Of a stretch of 64,000 nt of DNA, positions 17,384 through 27,324 are shown one piece after another. Both the position numbers and the translations under genes were made by a program. Location: positions 434,001 to 498,000 of the forward strand of contig NZ_FUYL01000001.1 of assembly GCF_900167935.1 (NCBI RefSeq). The letters run 5' to 3'. Positions within the stretch are counted from its first letter, which is position 1, and each line of letters opens with the position of its first letter. Under the pieces are notes generated by a model that was not told where the DNA came from, made no database searches, and saw only the letters and a program-made list of their open reading frames with translations. The DNA comes from Maribacter arcticus. Its GTDB lineage: Bacteria > Bacteroidota > Bacteroidia > Flavobacteriales > Flavobacteriaceae.

Positions 17384-17809
17384 ATGAGTTTAACTAAGAG
17401 AAATGAAGTGTTGTTCCCAGCTTTAATGAACGAAATATTTAGACCAGATTGGTTCGGTGGTACGCAAAATGAAAGAGCTGCTATACCAGCGGTTAATATT
17501 AAAGAGAATGAGGGAAATTTTGAACTGGAACTTTTTGTACCAGGTAGGAGTAAAGATGAATTGATTATCGAAATAGATAATGCTGTCTTGACTGTTTCTT
17601 CTGAAACTAAGGAGGATAAAGAAGAATCAAAAGAAAACTTTACAAGAAGGGAGTTTAAGTTTTCTTCTTTTAAAAGAGCTTTTACCCTTCCTGAAACTGT
17701 AGCTACAGATAAAATAGAAGCTGCGTATATTGATGGGGTTCTAAAATTCAATCTACCTAAAAAGGAAGAAGCTTTAACAAAGCCAAAAAGAAAAATCGAG
17801 TTGTCTTAA
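17384..17809 (+). CDS. Small heat-shock protein, Hsp20/alpha-crystallin family
   Basis: 141 residues. The alpha-crystallin domain (about 35-135) has AAIPAVNIKENEGNFELELFVPGRSKDELIIEIDNAVLTVSSE and FTRREFKFSSFKRAFTLPETVATDKIEAAYIDGVLKFNLPK, including the A-x-x-x-n-G-v/L motif of the last strand. It is an ATP-independent holdase that binds unfolding proteins in the cytoplasm. A short N-terminal arm (LFPALMNEIFRPDWF) and the C-terminal basic tail match the family. Monocistronic, with a terminator after it. No heat-shock promoter could be recognised upstream. Confidence 0.94.
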   Translation: MSLTKRNEVLFPALMNEIFRPDWFGGTQNERAAIPAVNIKENEGNFELELFVPGRSKDELIIEIDNAVLTVSSETKEDKEESKENFTRREFKFSSFKRAFTLPETVATDKIEAAYIDGVLKFNLPKKEEALTKPKRKIELS

Positions 17810-17846
17810 TTATAAAATTTTTTAGGTTGGTTTGAGTTGTTTGTTT

Positions 17847-17878
17847 AAAGTGCTTTGAGTAATCAAGGCACTTTTTTT
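17847..17878. terminator. Bidirectional terminator after hsp20
   Basis: Stem AAAGTGCTTTG / CAAGGCACTTT (11 bp, one G-T wobble), loop AGTAAT, followed by a T tract that overlaps the stop of the convergent M20 hydrolase gene. Confidence 0.8.
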
Positions 17879-19404
17879 TATGGTAAAGGTTCGGTTAAAA
17901 TTGCCAAACATGATAAAATTCCTTCTCTATAATTCCCTAACCGTAAATTCTCGTCAGGCCCATGTATATTGTTATCCGGATTTGGGATTCTAATGGATAC
18001 TGCAGGTATCTTCAAAGTTTGTATAAATGGAGCCATTGGTTGAGAACCGCCTGTCGTTCTCATGTTAACTATATCGTCTCCAAATACTTTTTCAAGTGCC
18101 GAGTTTAAAAATTTTCCGATGTCGGTATCCATATCCGTTCTAAAGGGTTTTGAGCCTATTCGGTACTCGTATGCCGCAAGTTTTTTAAAAGTGGCTCTAT
18201 CTTCACTAGTGGCTGCGGAATCGACCAAATGATAGCCTTGCTTTATGATGTGATTTCGTAATAATTCTAATTGTCTTTCTGCAGGTGTTTCGAGCACTAA
18301 CCTCATGTCTATTTCAATAACAACATCTTCTGGTATTAAGGTGCGTACTTCCTTTCCTGTGTAGGCAGCTTTTAGACCTCTTATGTTTAAACTAGGAAAC
18401 TGTAGGGCTTCTTGGTAGGTAGATGCCACGTGTTCGGAGCTGAATATACCTAGTCTAGTATTTAGACTATCATTGTTTTCAGGAATCATAGCCAGTAATT
18501 GTTTGTCACGTTCAGTTAAAACGACACCATCATAAAACCCTGGTATTTGTACAATTCCTCGGTCATCCTTTAAACTGCTTATTAATCGTGCCGCTTCAAA
18601 AACCGGATTAGGTGCATAATTTCCATATTGACCACTATGAAGTGCATATTTTGGTCCGAATACTTTTATAGTTGCAGTTGCGATTCCTCGAGCACCATAA
18701 GTCAATGTTGGTAAATTTGAAAGGTGTCTTGTACCATCCATAATAAAAAGCATTTCAGCGCTCAACAAATCTTTGTTTTCTAAAACTGCTTTTGGTAAAT
18801 CAGGAGAACCTAATTCTTCTTGAAAATCCATAATCACTTTTATGTTGTATTTTGGATTTATGTTTTGCTCTTGAAGAATTTGTAAAGCGGAAATTAATGA
18901 CATCGCCGGACCTTTTGAATCGGATGCGGAGCGTGCAAAAATTCTCCAGTCATCATCATAAATATTTTGTTCTGAATCAATTTCTATTGGACTCCAAATT
19001 CCATTTTTGAATTCTTTAATTATGGGTGTAAACGGGTCGGTTTGTGACCAAGCGGAACTATCAACAGGTTGCCCATCAACCTGTAAATAAAAAAGAATGC
19101 TCTTGTAGTTTTTTTTATATATTTTTTCCGCAAAAAGGAGGGGAGCGCCATCGGTTTTTATGGTCTGAGTTTTGAAGTTTAATTTTCTAAAAACACTATC
19201 ACACCAATGTTTATTTTTGTCAATTTGCTCAGGATAATTTCCATCATTTTGTAGTTTCAAAAAATGACGTAAATTCGTAAAAGCTATATTAAAATTCTCG
19301 TTAGTTAGCGACTTTAATTCTTCGCCTTTTAAGATTTGGCAATGGCTACTGTAGCTGGTTAAAATACACATGGTGAATACTACTAAAGCTTTCCAATTTT
19401 TCAT
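17878..19404 (-). CDS. Exported M20-family metallohydrolase with a Gln in place of the first zinc His
   Basis: 508 residues, with signal peptide MKNWKALVVFTMCILTSYSSHC (cleavage near residue 22). It follows the M20 peptidase layout: DPFTPIIK, bridging Asp 162 in SASDSKGP, Glu 196/197 in FQEELGS, Asp 223 in IMDGT, and final His 481 in NIHGPDENLR. The first zinc-ligand motif, normally G-H-x-D, reads YLQVDGQPVD: Gln 108 stands where the His is expected and the Asp 110 is kept. Either this subgroup uses a different ligand or activity is altered. Likely a periplasmic peptidase or aminoacylase; substrate unknown. Confidence 0.82.
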   Translation of the reverse strand: MKNWKALVVFTMCILTSYSSHCQILKGEELKSLTNENFNIAFTNLRHFLKLQNDGNYPEQIDKNKHWCDSVFRKLNFKTQTIKTDGAPLLFAEKIYKKNYKSILFYLQVDGQPVDSSAWSQTDPFTPIIKEFKNGIWSPIEIDSEQNIYDDDWRIFARSASDSKGPAMSLISALQILQEQNINPKYNIKVIMDFQEELGSPDLPKAVLENKDLLSAEMLFIMDGTRHLSNLPTLTYGARGIATATIKVFGPKYALHSGQYGNYAPNPVFEAARLISSLKDDRGIVQIPGFYDGVVLTERDKQLLAMIPENNDSLNTRLGIFSSEHVASTYQEALQFPSLNIRGLKAAYTGKEVRTLIPEDVVIEIDMRLVLETPAERQLELLRNHIIKQGYHLVDSAATSEDRATFKKLAAYEYRIGSKPFRTDMDTDIGKFLNSALEKVFGDDIVNMRTTGGSQPMAPFIQTLKIPAVSIRIPNPDNNIHGPDENLRLGNYREGILSCLAILTEPLP

Positions 19405-19540
19405 TTTTGTATAGATATAAATCGATTTAGTCTTGTCTAAAAATTATAGATAAAGTACTTTTATCCATATGGTTATGTAGTCTTAAGTTTAATTTTAGTT
19501 TATATTTTTTAGAAATGGTAAAATTTCGCTAAAATCGGAC

Positions 19541-21529
19541 TTATTCTTGTTCTTGCAACGATTTTATTTCATCTCTCAACTTTGCAGCTTGCATAAAATC
19601 AAGTTCTTTAGCAGCCTTTTCCATAGCTTTTCTTTTTTCTTTTATCATCTTCTCAACTTGCTCTTTGGTCATGTATTTCAAGTCAGGTTCAGCGGCACGT
19701 AATTCCTCTTTTATGAAGTGATAAGTTGAGACTGAATTCTTTGATAAAACATTGTCCAAACTTTTGTTTAAAGCTTTCGGAATTTGATTATTATCAGTGT
19801 TGTATTTTATTTGTTTTTCACGTCTATAATTTGTTTCGTCAATCGTTTTTTGCATGCTGTTCGTTACCTTATCTGCATACATAATTGCCTTTCCATTTAG
19901 GTGTCTTGCAGCTCTGCCAACGGTCTGTGTAAGTGATCTATTACTTCGTAAAAACCCTTCTTTATCCGCATCTAAAATTGCGACTAAAGATACCTCTGGC
20001 AGGTCCAATCCTTCACGTAATAAATTCACTCCAATGAGCACATCAAAGATTCCTTTGCGTAAATCTTGCATGATTTCAACACGTTCTAAAGTGTCAACAT
20101 CACTATGAATATATCTACATCTCACGTTAATTCTATCCAAGTATTTTGCCAATTCCTCGGCCATTCTTTTAGTCAATGTTGTAACTAAAGTTCGCTCATC
20201 TTTTTCAACCCGCTGATGAATTTCTTCTACCAAATCGTCAATTTGATTTAGACTTGGTCTTATTTCTATAATGGGGTCTAGCAAGCCAGTTGGTCTAATT
20301 ACTTGTTCAACATATACACCTTGACTTAGTTGTAATTCGTAATCTGCTGGTGTGGCACTAACAAATAAAACCTGATTTTGTAAAGCTTCAAATTCCTCAA
20401 ATTTAAGGGGTCGGTTATCCATTGCAGCTGGCAAGCGAAACCCATAGTCAACTAAATTTACTTTTCGCGATCGGTCGCCACCATACATCGCGTGTACTTG
20501 AGGTATGGTCACATGACTTTCATCAATAACCATTAAATAGTCATCGGGAAAATAATCTAAAAGACAGAAAGGTCTTGTGCCAGGTTCACGACCATCTAAA
20601 TATCTTGAGTAATTTTCAATACCAGAGCAATAACCAAGTTCACGTATCATTTCTAAATCGAAATTTGTACGCTCCTCTAAACGTTTTGCTTCTAGAGGTT
20701 TGGCTATATCTTTGAAGTAGTTGATTTGTTTGACTAAATCGTCTTGAATACTATGAATAGCATTCTGTAAGACATCTTTAGAGGTGACGAACATATTAGC
20801 TGGGTAAATAGTAAGTGTCTCGTAAACTTCTATTATACTATTGTTAAACGGGTCGAAAGCTTCTATTTCTTCTATTTCATCACCGAAGAAATGAATTCTG
20901 TAGGCATGGTCGGCATAACTAGGGAAGACATCTACAACGTCACCTTTTACTCGAAAGTTTCCGTTCTTAAACTCGGCCATTGTTCTCGAATACAGCGATT
21001 GAACCAATTGATGCATTAGCTTGGTTCTGGCAATAACTTGGTCTTTTTTAATGGAGATGACATTTTTTTGAAATTCCACTGGGTTACCAATACCATACAG
21101 GCAAGAGACCGAGGCAATAACGATTACATCTCTTCTGCCCGAAAGTAGGGAAGAAGTCGTACTTAGTCGTAATTTTTCAATATCCTCATTAATCGAAAGA
21201 TCCTTTTCAATGTATACACCGCTAGTGGGTATAAATGCCTCTGGTTGATAGTAATCGTAGTATGAAACAAAATATTCAACAGCATTATTTGGAAAAAACT
21301 GTTTAAACTCAGAGTAAAGTTGAGCTGCCAAGGTCTTGTTATGTGCCAATATTAAGGTAGGTTTTTGAACTTCTTCAATAACATTAGCTACCGTAAATGT
21401 TTTTCCAGAGCCTGTTACCCCTAATAAGGTTTGATATTTTTCATTTTCATTCAGTCCTTTAACCAATTCTTTAATGGCATTCGGCTGATCTCCTGTCGGC
21501 TTAAATTCTGATACTACTTTGAATTTCAT
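19541..21529 (-). CDS. uvrB: UvrABC excinuclease subunit B
   Basis: 662 residues, full length. UvrB receives damaged DNA from UvrA and directs incision by UvrC. Helicase-type motifs: Walker A GVTGSGKT (about 39-46), the beta-hairpin YYDYYQPEAFIP that separates strands, MVIDESHVT (Walker B), SATPADYE, GVNLLREGLDLPEVS and QTVGRAARH. The C-terminal UVR motif (AAKELDFMQAAKLRDEIKSLQ, about 640-660) is intact and binds UvrC. uvrA is not in this window. The start is the ATG at 21529, matching the family N-terminus FKVVSEFKPTGDQP. Confidence 0.98.
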   Translation of the reverse strand: MKFKVVSEFKPTGDQPNAIKELVKGLNENEKYQTLLGVTGSGKTFTVANVIEEVQKPTLILAHNKTLAAQLYSEFKQFFPNNAVEYFVSYYDYYQPEAFIPTSGVYIEKDLSINEDIEKLRLSTTSSLLSGRRDVIVIASVSCLYGIGNPVEFQKNVISIKKDQVIARTKLMHQLVQSLYSRTMAEFKNGNFRVKGDVVDVFPSYADHAYRIHFFGDEIEEIEAFDPFNNSIIEVYETLTIYPANMFVTSKDVLQNAIHSIQDDLVKQINYFKDIAKPLEAKRLEERTNFDLEMIRELGYCSGIENYSRYLDGREPGTRPFCLLDYFPDDYLMVIDESHVTIPQVHAMYGGDRSRKVNLVDYGFRLPAAMDNRPLKFEEFEALQNQVLFVSATPADYELQLSQGVYVEQVIRPTGLLDPIIEIRPSLNQIDDLVEEIHQRVEKDERTLVTTLTKRMAEELAKYLDRINVRCRYIHSDVDTLERVEIMQDLRKGIFDVLIGVNLLREGLDLPEVSLVAILDADKEGFLRSNRSLTQTVGRAARHLNGKAIMYADKVTNSMQKTIDETNYRREKQIKYNTDNNQIPKALNKSLDNVLSKNSVSTYHFIKEELRAAEPDLKYMTKEQVEKMIKEKRKAMEKAAKELDFMQAAKLRDEIKSLQEQE

Positions 21530-21691
21530 GTATGGTAATTCTCTTTTTTGAAGTCTAAACTGAATTGCTTAAAAATTCATCTTGCATCGGTATTTGTAAG
21601 TGGAAACTAATTAAATATCCATCATGCTGATACTTAGTATAAAAATACGAAAGACGAATTTTATATTAGACGTAAGCCCATACGATTTCTG

Positions 21692-23158
21692 TCACCTTTT
21701 TAAAGAAAAATGACCGATAATTTCTTGTCTATTAAGGAAACTTGCCCTAAACCAGTAATCTGACTCAGGTAAAACCTTATTGTTGAAAGTTCCGTCCCAA
21801 CCTTTATCATTGGGATTAATTTGTTTTAGTAGACCGCCATACTGGTTGAATATAAAAATTAGGTCAATTACAGATTCAAAGTTTTCTGGTGGAGGAACAA
21901 ATTGCCAATAATCATTAATGCCATCTCCGTTAGGGGTGAAAAATGCGGGAAAATCATTGGATACGATATCCCTATCTACCGATCTTTCCGTAATTCCACA
22001 ACCATTTTTATCGCGTACATAAGCAATATGTGGGCCATGTGGAATATTGTTAAAAATTGGAATATCTTGATAAGGCCCGTCTCGGTTGTCTAAAGCATAT
22101 TCATATTGACCGTCGCCTATGGCAGAAATGGTAATTGTTTTGCCATTGATAAAATTGACAACATCTATCGCTGTAATAGTAGCTGCTTCAGATGCTACGA
22201 TATCAATAAGTTTAGAACTGGTACATTCGATAATACCACTATCGGTGGTGATAGTATTATAGGCTTCAAATCGATATCTACCAGGTATTGAAATGTCTAC
22301 ACTTCGTGATTGTGATATTAAAGATTCTTCACTACCGCTATTGGTTAGATACCACCTGAAACCGTCTGCATCATCATCTGTAGTAATCGTATATGGCAGT
22401 TCATCACTGCAAATACCTACAATGTTGGGTAGGTTGATTTGTGGAGCACGGTATACTAGCTCGCCTGTATTTTCATTAACATAAGGGTCACAAACGTATA
22501 ATGCAAAACTTGTGGTAAAGACTTCTTCAGGACACGACGTCGCAGTACCGATATCGTTATACGGAACAATGCGCACATAAATTGAAGAGTTTTGCGGTAA
22601 GTCTTCTGGTGGGTTGAAACTTAATACATTCTGTACATCTAAATTATCGACAAGGTCAGTTCCGTTTGGCGTGGTACCCATAGATAGTTTATAGCCGTTA
22701 GCGCCAGGAGCATAAGCCCATTCCAAATCGGTTATTATGGTAACGCTACTAGCGTTATTGTCCGGCGCTATTAAAATAGAGCAAGATGGTGCAGAAGTTG
22801 TTTGGATTGTAGTAAAGGAAATTTCTTGACATGCAATAGGTGGGCCGTCAAAAGGTACCAAGCTTAAAGTCGCATAAAGTCTCGTATTGTCGGGAAATCC
22901 TAAAGGCGGAGTATACGATATGTCGATGCCGACAGGTTTTCTATCAAGTATGTCATTTCCCATCGGTGTTGTGCCAATAGACAATAAATACCCATTATAA
23001 CCTAAAACTTCAGGCCAAGTTAACGTAGCGTCTAAGGGTACGTCGGTCGCTCCATTAATAGGATAGCTAAATGTTGGACAGTCTTGAGCTGATGATAATG
23101 AGCAGATCAAAAAAATGCCCAAGTACTTCAGAACGAGAAACATTTCTTTTAAATTCAT
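21692..23158 (-). CDS. T9SS type B secreted protein with two Fn3-like modules (paralogue 3 of 3)
   Basis: 488 residues. Signal peptide to about residue 24, then two modules of roughly 95 residues, each with the pattern 'P.nga.dV......W....gYlLSIGTTP.G.DIlD...vg...Y.pP..lP.n..iY..i.P....G....C.e..FTT'. A middle domain with GFRWYLTNSG and YEYALDNRDGPYQDIPIF follows, and the last 90 residues (FFTPNGDGINDYW... WDGTFNNKVLPESDYWF... GHFSLKR) are the gliding-motility-associated C-terminal domain that directs export by the type IX system (type B). It is the last gene of a three-gene tandem array. The surface role is unknown; adhesin or glycan-associated function is inference. Confidence 0.88.
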   Translation of the reverse strand: MNLKEMFLVLKYLGIFLICSLSSAQDCPTFSYPINGATDVPLDATLTWPEVLGYNGYLLSIGTTPMGNDILDRKPVGIDISYTPPLGFPDNTRLYATLSLVPFDGPPIACQEISFTTIQTTSAPSCSILIAPDNNASSVTIITDLEWAYAPGANGYKLSMGTTPNGTDLVDNLDVQNVLSFNPPEDLPQNSSIYVRIVPYNDIGTATSCPEEVFTTSFALYVCDPYVNENTGELVYRAPQINLPNIVGICSDELPYTITTDDDADGFRWYLTNSGSEESLISQSRSVDISIPGRYRFEAYNTITTDSGIIECTSSKLIDIVASEAATITAIDVVNFINGKTITISAIGDGQYEYALDNRDGPYQDIPIFNNIPHGPHIAYVRDKNGCGITERSVDRDIVSNDFPAFFTPNGDGINDYWQFVPPPENFESVIDLIFIFNQYGGLLKQINPNDKGWDGTFNNKVLPESDYWFRASFLNRQEIIGHFSLKR

Positions 23159-23176
23159 TTATATCAAATTTTTAAT

Positions 23177-24610
23177 TTAGCGTTTTAAATTAAAATGACC
23201 TTTAATTACTTTTTTGGAAAATGACACTGCTTTAAACCAATAATCGGTTTCAGGTAATTCTCTACCATTGAAATTTCCGTTCCAACCTTTGGTTTTAGGG
23301 TCTAGTTGCGCAAGTAAATTTCCGTATCTATCGAATATAAAAATAAACTCAATATTAAGTTCGCTACTATCTGATTCATTCTTTAGCTGCCAAAAATCAT
23401 TTATGCCATCACCGTTCGGTGTAAAAAAAGGAGGGAAATCCTTAATTGAAATTTCTTTTTCTACAAGACGTTGGGTAACACCACATCCGAATTTATCACG
23501 AACATATACAGTGCGCTCGCCAGGTTCAAGATTTGTGAATATAGCACTATCCTGAAATCCATTATCACGACTTTCTAGCGAGTATTCATATTCACCGTTA
23601 CCATAAGCTACAATTTCTATTCGCAGGCCGTTGGGTTCTCTTGAAACTATTACATTTTCTATTTCGGGTAATTCTGAGTTTACGACTTCAAAATTTTTAG
23701 TAACAGGGCATTCTATACTAGCCCCAAATTCTGAAATAATATTATATAACTCTACACGATAATAACCTGCTTCATTAAATTCTAAATCTCGGGTGGTAGA
23801 TATAATATTTTCAGTGCCATCAGTATTTATTTTTATCCACCTATAACCACGAGCTATTTGATTATTGTTTAAGATACCAAATTCTAAGTTTGTGCATAAC
23901 GAGACTTTGTCTGGTATCGTAATAATCGGAAAGTCATTTTGATTACATTGCACTGTAGGTTCGCCAGTGGTGAAATATTCTTCAGTGCATAACATCGCTT
24001 CACCATTTTCATTGAAAGGAATAACTCTAACATAAACAGATTGGTTTAATTCAAGATTATTTTCTGGTTTATATGAAAGTATATTGCCGGTTTCAAAATT
24101 TTCAATAATGTCGTAATTATCAGGTGATGAGCCTATAGAAATTAGGTAATTGATAGCACCAGGAGCATAATTCCATTTAATATTAGTGTCTACACGTACT
24201 CCTGTTTCTTCGTTGTAGGGTGAGGCAAGTGTTGTGCAAACGGGTGGGTCGGTTATGTTGACGGTGGTGAAAATTTTGAGTGGACAAACCTTAATTGGTG
24301 CGTCGGGTAAAAATAGGCTTATAGTCACATAAATTATGGTGTCTTCGGGTAAACCAACAGTAGGTTGGTAAAAATTGTTTAATCCTGAAGAACGTCTATT
24401 TATAATCTCACCGCCACCAGGGGTTGTTCCTAAAGAAATCAAATATCCAATAACGCCGTCCACGGGGGTCCACTGAATTAAGTTGTCTACTGGTACATTA
24501 ATATCGCCATCTATTGGCGATGTCATTATTGGGCATTGTTGTGTGTAGCAAAAAGAAGAATACAACCCAATACAAAGGCATAAAGTTAATATGATTCTTT
24601 CTTTGCCCAT
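23177..24610 (-). CDS. T9SS type B secreted protein with two Fn3-like modules (paralogue 2 of 3)
   Basis: 477 residues, built like its neighbours: signal peptide (to about 23), two modules beginning TSPIDGDINVPVDNLIQW and ASPYNEETGVRVDTNIKW, a middle domain with ARGYRWIKINTDG and YEYSLESRDNGFQD, and a type B sorting domain ending FTPNGDGINDFWQL ... WNGNFNGRELPETDYWFKAV ... GHFNLKR. Cysteines recur at equivalent sites in each module and probably form disulfides outside the cell. Gaps of 18 bases to the next gene and 4 bases to the previous one point to one transcript. Divergence from its neighbours is clear throughout, so the duplication is not recent. Confidence 0.88.
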   Translation of the reverse strand: MGKERIILTLCLCIGLYSSFCYTQQCPIMTSPIDGDINVPVDNLIQWTPVDGVIGYLISLGTTPGGGEIINRRSSGLNNFYQPTVGLPEDTIIYVTISLFLPDAPIKVCPLKIFTTVNITDPPVCTTLASPYNEETGVRVDTNIKWNYAPGAINYLISIGSSPDNYDIIENFETGNILSYKPENNLELNQSVYVRVIPFNENGEAMLCTEEYFTTGEPTVQCNQNDFPIITIPDKVSLCTNLEFGILNNNQIARGYRWIKINTDGTENIISTTRDLEFNEAGYYRVELYNIISEFGASIECPVTKNFEVVNSELPEIENVIVSREPNGLRIEIVAYGNGEYEYSLESRDNGFQDSAIFTNLEPGERTVYVRDKFGCGVTQRLVEKEISIKDFPPFFTPNGDGINDFWQLKNESDSSELNIEFIFIFDRYGNLLAQLDPKTKGWNGNFNGRELPETDYWFKAVSFSKKVIKGHFNLKR

Positions 24611-24614
24611 AGGT

Positions 24615-26384
24615 TCACCTTTTTAAGCTAAAATGGCCTTTAATTACTTTATTATTATTTGATATTGCCCTAAACCAATAATTAGATTCGGGTAGTGCTC
24701 TTCCATTAAAATCACCATTCCAACCAACTGAATTTGGTACTATCTGAGCTAAGAGTGCTCCAAACTTATCAAAGATCCAGATGTTCAATACATTGTTTTC
24801 ACCGGTTGCTGCAGGAGGAATAAATTGCCAATAATCATTTACACCATCTCCATTGGGAGTGAAAAAATCGGGAAATCCTTCAACCGTCAAATCTTGTTCA
24901 ATAGGTTGATTCACCATGCCGCATCCTCTTTTGTCACGAACATAAACGATATGATTTTCAAGGGTTATTCCATTAAACCTATTGCTATCTTGATATGGAC
25001 CATTTTCATTGTCTAATGCATATTCAAAGCTTCCAGATTCAGTGGTTAGCACTTCATAATTACTGGTATTGGCTAAGTTGGTAACCAATATATTTTCAAT
25101 CACAGGTGCTTGGGAGGCTTCCACTGCAAAAGATTTTGAGGAAGAGCACTCGTATGAGCTGCCAGAGTCTTCGAATACTGAATAGGCTTCGTAAAGATAA
25201 TTACCTACTTCTGAAATAGAAACATCTGACGATGACGATAATAATGTTTCATTTCCTGCACCGTCGACTTTAAACCATCTATAACCATCAGCTTGGTCGG
25301 TCGCTGAAATTATATTTGATTCGCCATTTAAGCATATGGTAACTGTATCAGGGAAAGTTATTTTGGGATTTAAAACTTTTAATTCACCAGTTAATGGGTC
25401 AAAATATGGACCACAACCAAGTAAGGTGGAAAAAGTTTCTTGTGCACAACCAATAGCATCACCTGCATCGTTAAATGGAATTATGGTTATGAAGAAAGTG
25501 CGATTAGGTTCAAAATCTATGACTATGGTCGATGTTTTAAAAAATATTGCATCGTCTAAAATGTTGGATTCAAAAGGAGATGTGCCAATAGTAACTCTAT
25601 AACCTGTTGCGTTGGGTACTTCGTTCCATTCTAAAACCGGACTTAAAGGAACGTTGGTTTCTCCATTGAAAGGTGTAATCATTGTAGAGCAGAAAGGTAA
25701 ATCTGCCTTTGGTGCTGTAGCAAATATAGAGGAGTTACAATCAATCGATAATCCTATTCTATTATATGGTATTACTGAAATATAGAAAGTCGTTTCTTCT
25801 GGTAAGTCAGCTGTTGGATTATAGCTTAAGGTATTTCCGACGTCAAGATTATCGACAATTTCACCTCCATTCATTGATGTGCCAATGGTCAAGAAATAAC
25901 CAGTAGCGCTAATTGAAGCGTTCCATGTAATGTTTGTTGCAGTGTTAACATCTAATGCATTTTCTTGTGGAATATTGAAAGTGGTACATTCTGGTGCTTC
26001 ACTCAGAATGGCTGTTGTAAAACTTTGACTATCGCAAACAATATTCGGTTGATTAAAAAAGAAAAGAGTAATCGTTACAAATATTTTTGTGTTCTCTGGC
26101 AAACCTGTTGAGGGTGTGTAGCTGTTCGATGCCCCTAAATTTTGTTCGTTCAGAATATCGGTTCCGCCTTCTGTTGTTCCTAAGGATAAAATATAACCAG
26201 GCACACCAATAACTGGCTCCCATCGAATAGTCGAATTCAGTGGTGCTAAATCAGAACCATTTAAAGGATTTAAAAGAGCAGGGCAATCTTGGGCAATAAT
26301 TTGCGAAAAAGAAATGAAAAATACCATGAAAGTTAATGGCATAGCCAAAATCTTTGGTAATGATATATTCCAATTCTTTTTCAT
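24615..26384 (-). CDS. T9SS type B secreted protein with three Fn3-like modules (paralogue 1 of 3)
   Basis: 589 residues, first gene of the tandem array. After a signal peptide (about 1-31) there are three modules, one more than in the other two paralogues: starting near LNPLNGSDLAPLNSTIRW, IPQENALDVNTATNITW and ITPFNGETNVPLSPVLEW. The middle domain has ADGYRWFKVDG and FEYALDNENGPYQDSN; the type B sorting domain begins DFFTPNGDGVNDYWQF and ends GHFSLKR. The extra module accounts for its length. Export through the outer membrane by T9SS is established for the C-terminal domain; binding target is unknown. Confidence 0.88.
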   Translation of the reverse strand: MKKNWNISLPKILAMPLTFMVFFISFSQIIAQDCPALLNPLNGSDLAPLNSTIRWEPVIGVPGYILSLGTTEGGTDILNEQNLGASNSYTPSTGLPENTKIFVTITLFFFNQPNIVCDSQSFTTAILSEAPECTTFNIPQENALDVNTATNITWNASISATGYFLTIGTSMNGGEIVDNLDVGNTLSYNPTADLPEETTFYISVIPYNRIGLSIDCNSSIFATAPKADLPFCSTMITPFNGETNVPLSPVLEWNEVPNATGYRVTIGTSPFESNILDDAIFFKTSTIVIDFEPNRTFFITIIPFNDAGDAIGCAQETFSTLLGCGPYFDPLTGELKVLNPKITFPDTVTICLNGESNIISATDQADGYRWFKVDGAGNETLLSSSSDVSISEVGNYLYEAYSVFEDSGSSYECSSSKSFAVEASQAPVIENILVTNLANTSNYEVLTTESGSFEYALDNENGPYQDSNRFNGITLENHIVYVRDKRGCGMVNQPIEQDLTVEGFPDFFTPNGDGVNDYWQFIPPAATGENNVLNIWIFDKFGALLAQIVPNSVGWNGDFNGRALPESNYWFRAISNNNKVIKGHFSLKR

Positions 26385-26478
26385 AGCATGTTCGTAAACA
26401 ATACAATATACTACAAAATGAAAATTTACCCTTTTGAAATCGTGTTAAATAGGACTAATGACCAATCTATTAGTCGTA

Positions 26479-27312
26479 TTATAGGTCTCGTTTTTTTAAG
26501 ATAGCGTATGAACCATAAATAAAAATTGCTGTCCAAACCAAAACAATTAATATTTCATACCAATGAATAGCATAATCAAGGCGCAATTCTTCTCCTATTT
26601 GGTTTACGACAGATTGTACAGCACCCAATCTTGAAAAGGGCTCTTTGATTAGATTGAACATAGCTTGTAATGGAAAAAAGCCCATGATAACATCTGTAGT
26701 TTCACCATCAAATAATTTCCAGCGAATAATGCCTCTAACAATACCTTCAAATACTTGCCACAGAATTAAAAAGCCTAGAGCGAAAGCTGACCTTTTAACC
26801 AAAACTCCTAAGAACAAACAGAAGGAAAAGAAACCTGTTAGTTTGACGAAAAATGCTACTAAAAACTCTAAGTCAGTTAGTATAATTGAAATCTCGTTAT
26901 AATCTGAATATGCTAGCCCCAAAATCAATGAAACCACAAAAACAAAAAGGGTAGAAATCAGAGAAAAGGAAATAACAGTCAAGAATTTCGAAAGTATAAA
27001 CTCCTTTTTAGAGAGTCCGTCAATTAAGTTCTGCTTTATAGTTTTATTACTGTATTCATTTGACATCATCGAAACGATTACAATTGCCAAGAAAAGTTTA
27101 AAGAATGCTGTAATAAATGTATTAAAGTGCCATATGTAGGGGAAATTAAATATTCCTTGATCTGCCAAATGGAATTGAATAGGGCCAATATCGAATTTAA
27201 TGGCGGCAAACAAAGCTATAGAGGTTAATAGAGTGAAGTATGAAATAATCAATATTTTGCTTGCTCTATTATTCCAAAGCTTTATAAATTCTATGTGTAG
27301 TAATCGTATCAT
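26479..27312 (-). CDS. ABC-2 type transporter permease
   Basis: 277 residues with six hydrophobic segments (about 18-40, 60-85, 105-130, 145-165, 170-195 and 250-270). The N-terminus MIRLLHIEFIKLWNNRASKILI and the block MMSNEYSNKTIKQNLIDGLSKKEFILSKF match ABC-2 permeases of the lantibiotic/gliding-type group found next to single ATPases. It lies 12 bases downstream of the ATPase gene, so the pair forms a simple exporter. The substrate is unknown: no other transporter or biosynthetic gene is linked. Confidence 0.85.
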   Translation of the reverse strand: MIRLLHIEFIKLWNNRASKILIISYFTLLTSIALFAAIKFDIGPIQFHLADQGIFNFPYIWHFNTFITAFFKLFLAIVIVSMMSNEYSNKTIKQNLIDGLSKKEFILSKFLTVISFSLISTLFVFVVSLILGLAYSDYNEISIILTDLEFLVAFFVKLTGFFSFCLFLGVLVKRSAFALGFLILWQVFEGIVRGIIRWKLFDGETTDVIMGFFPLQAMFNLIKEPFSRLGAVQSVVNQIGEELRLDYAIHWYEILIVLVWTAIFIYGSYAILKKRDL

Positions 27313-27324
27313 TGTCGGATTGTT

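Noticed and set aside
21692-26384. A CRISPR-like or phase-variable DNA repeat in the T9SS array
   Set aside because: The repetition is at protein module level only; DNA between copies is diverged and no short direct repeats occur.
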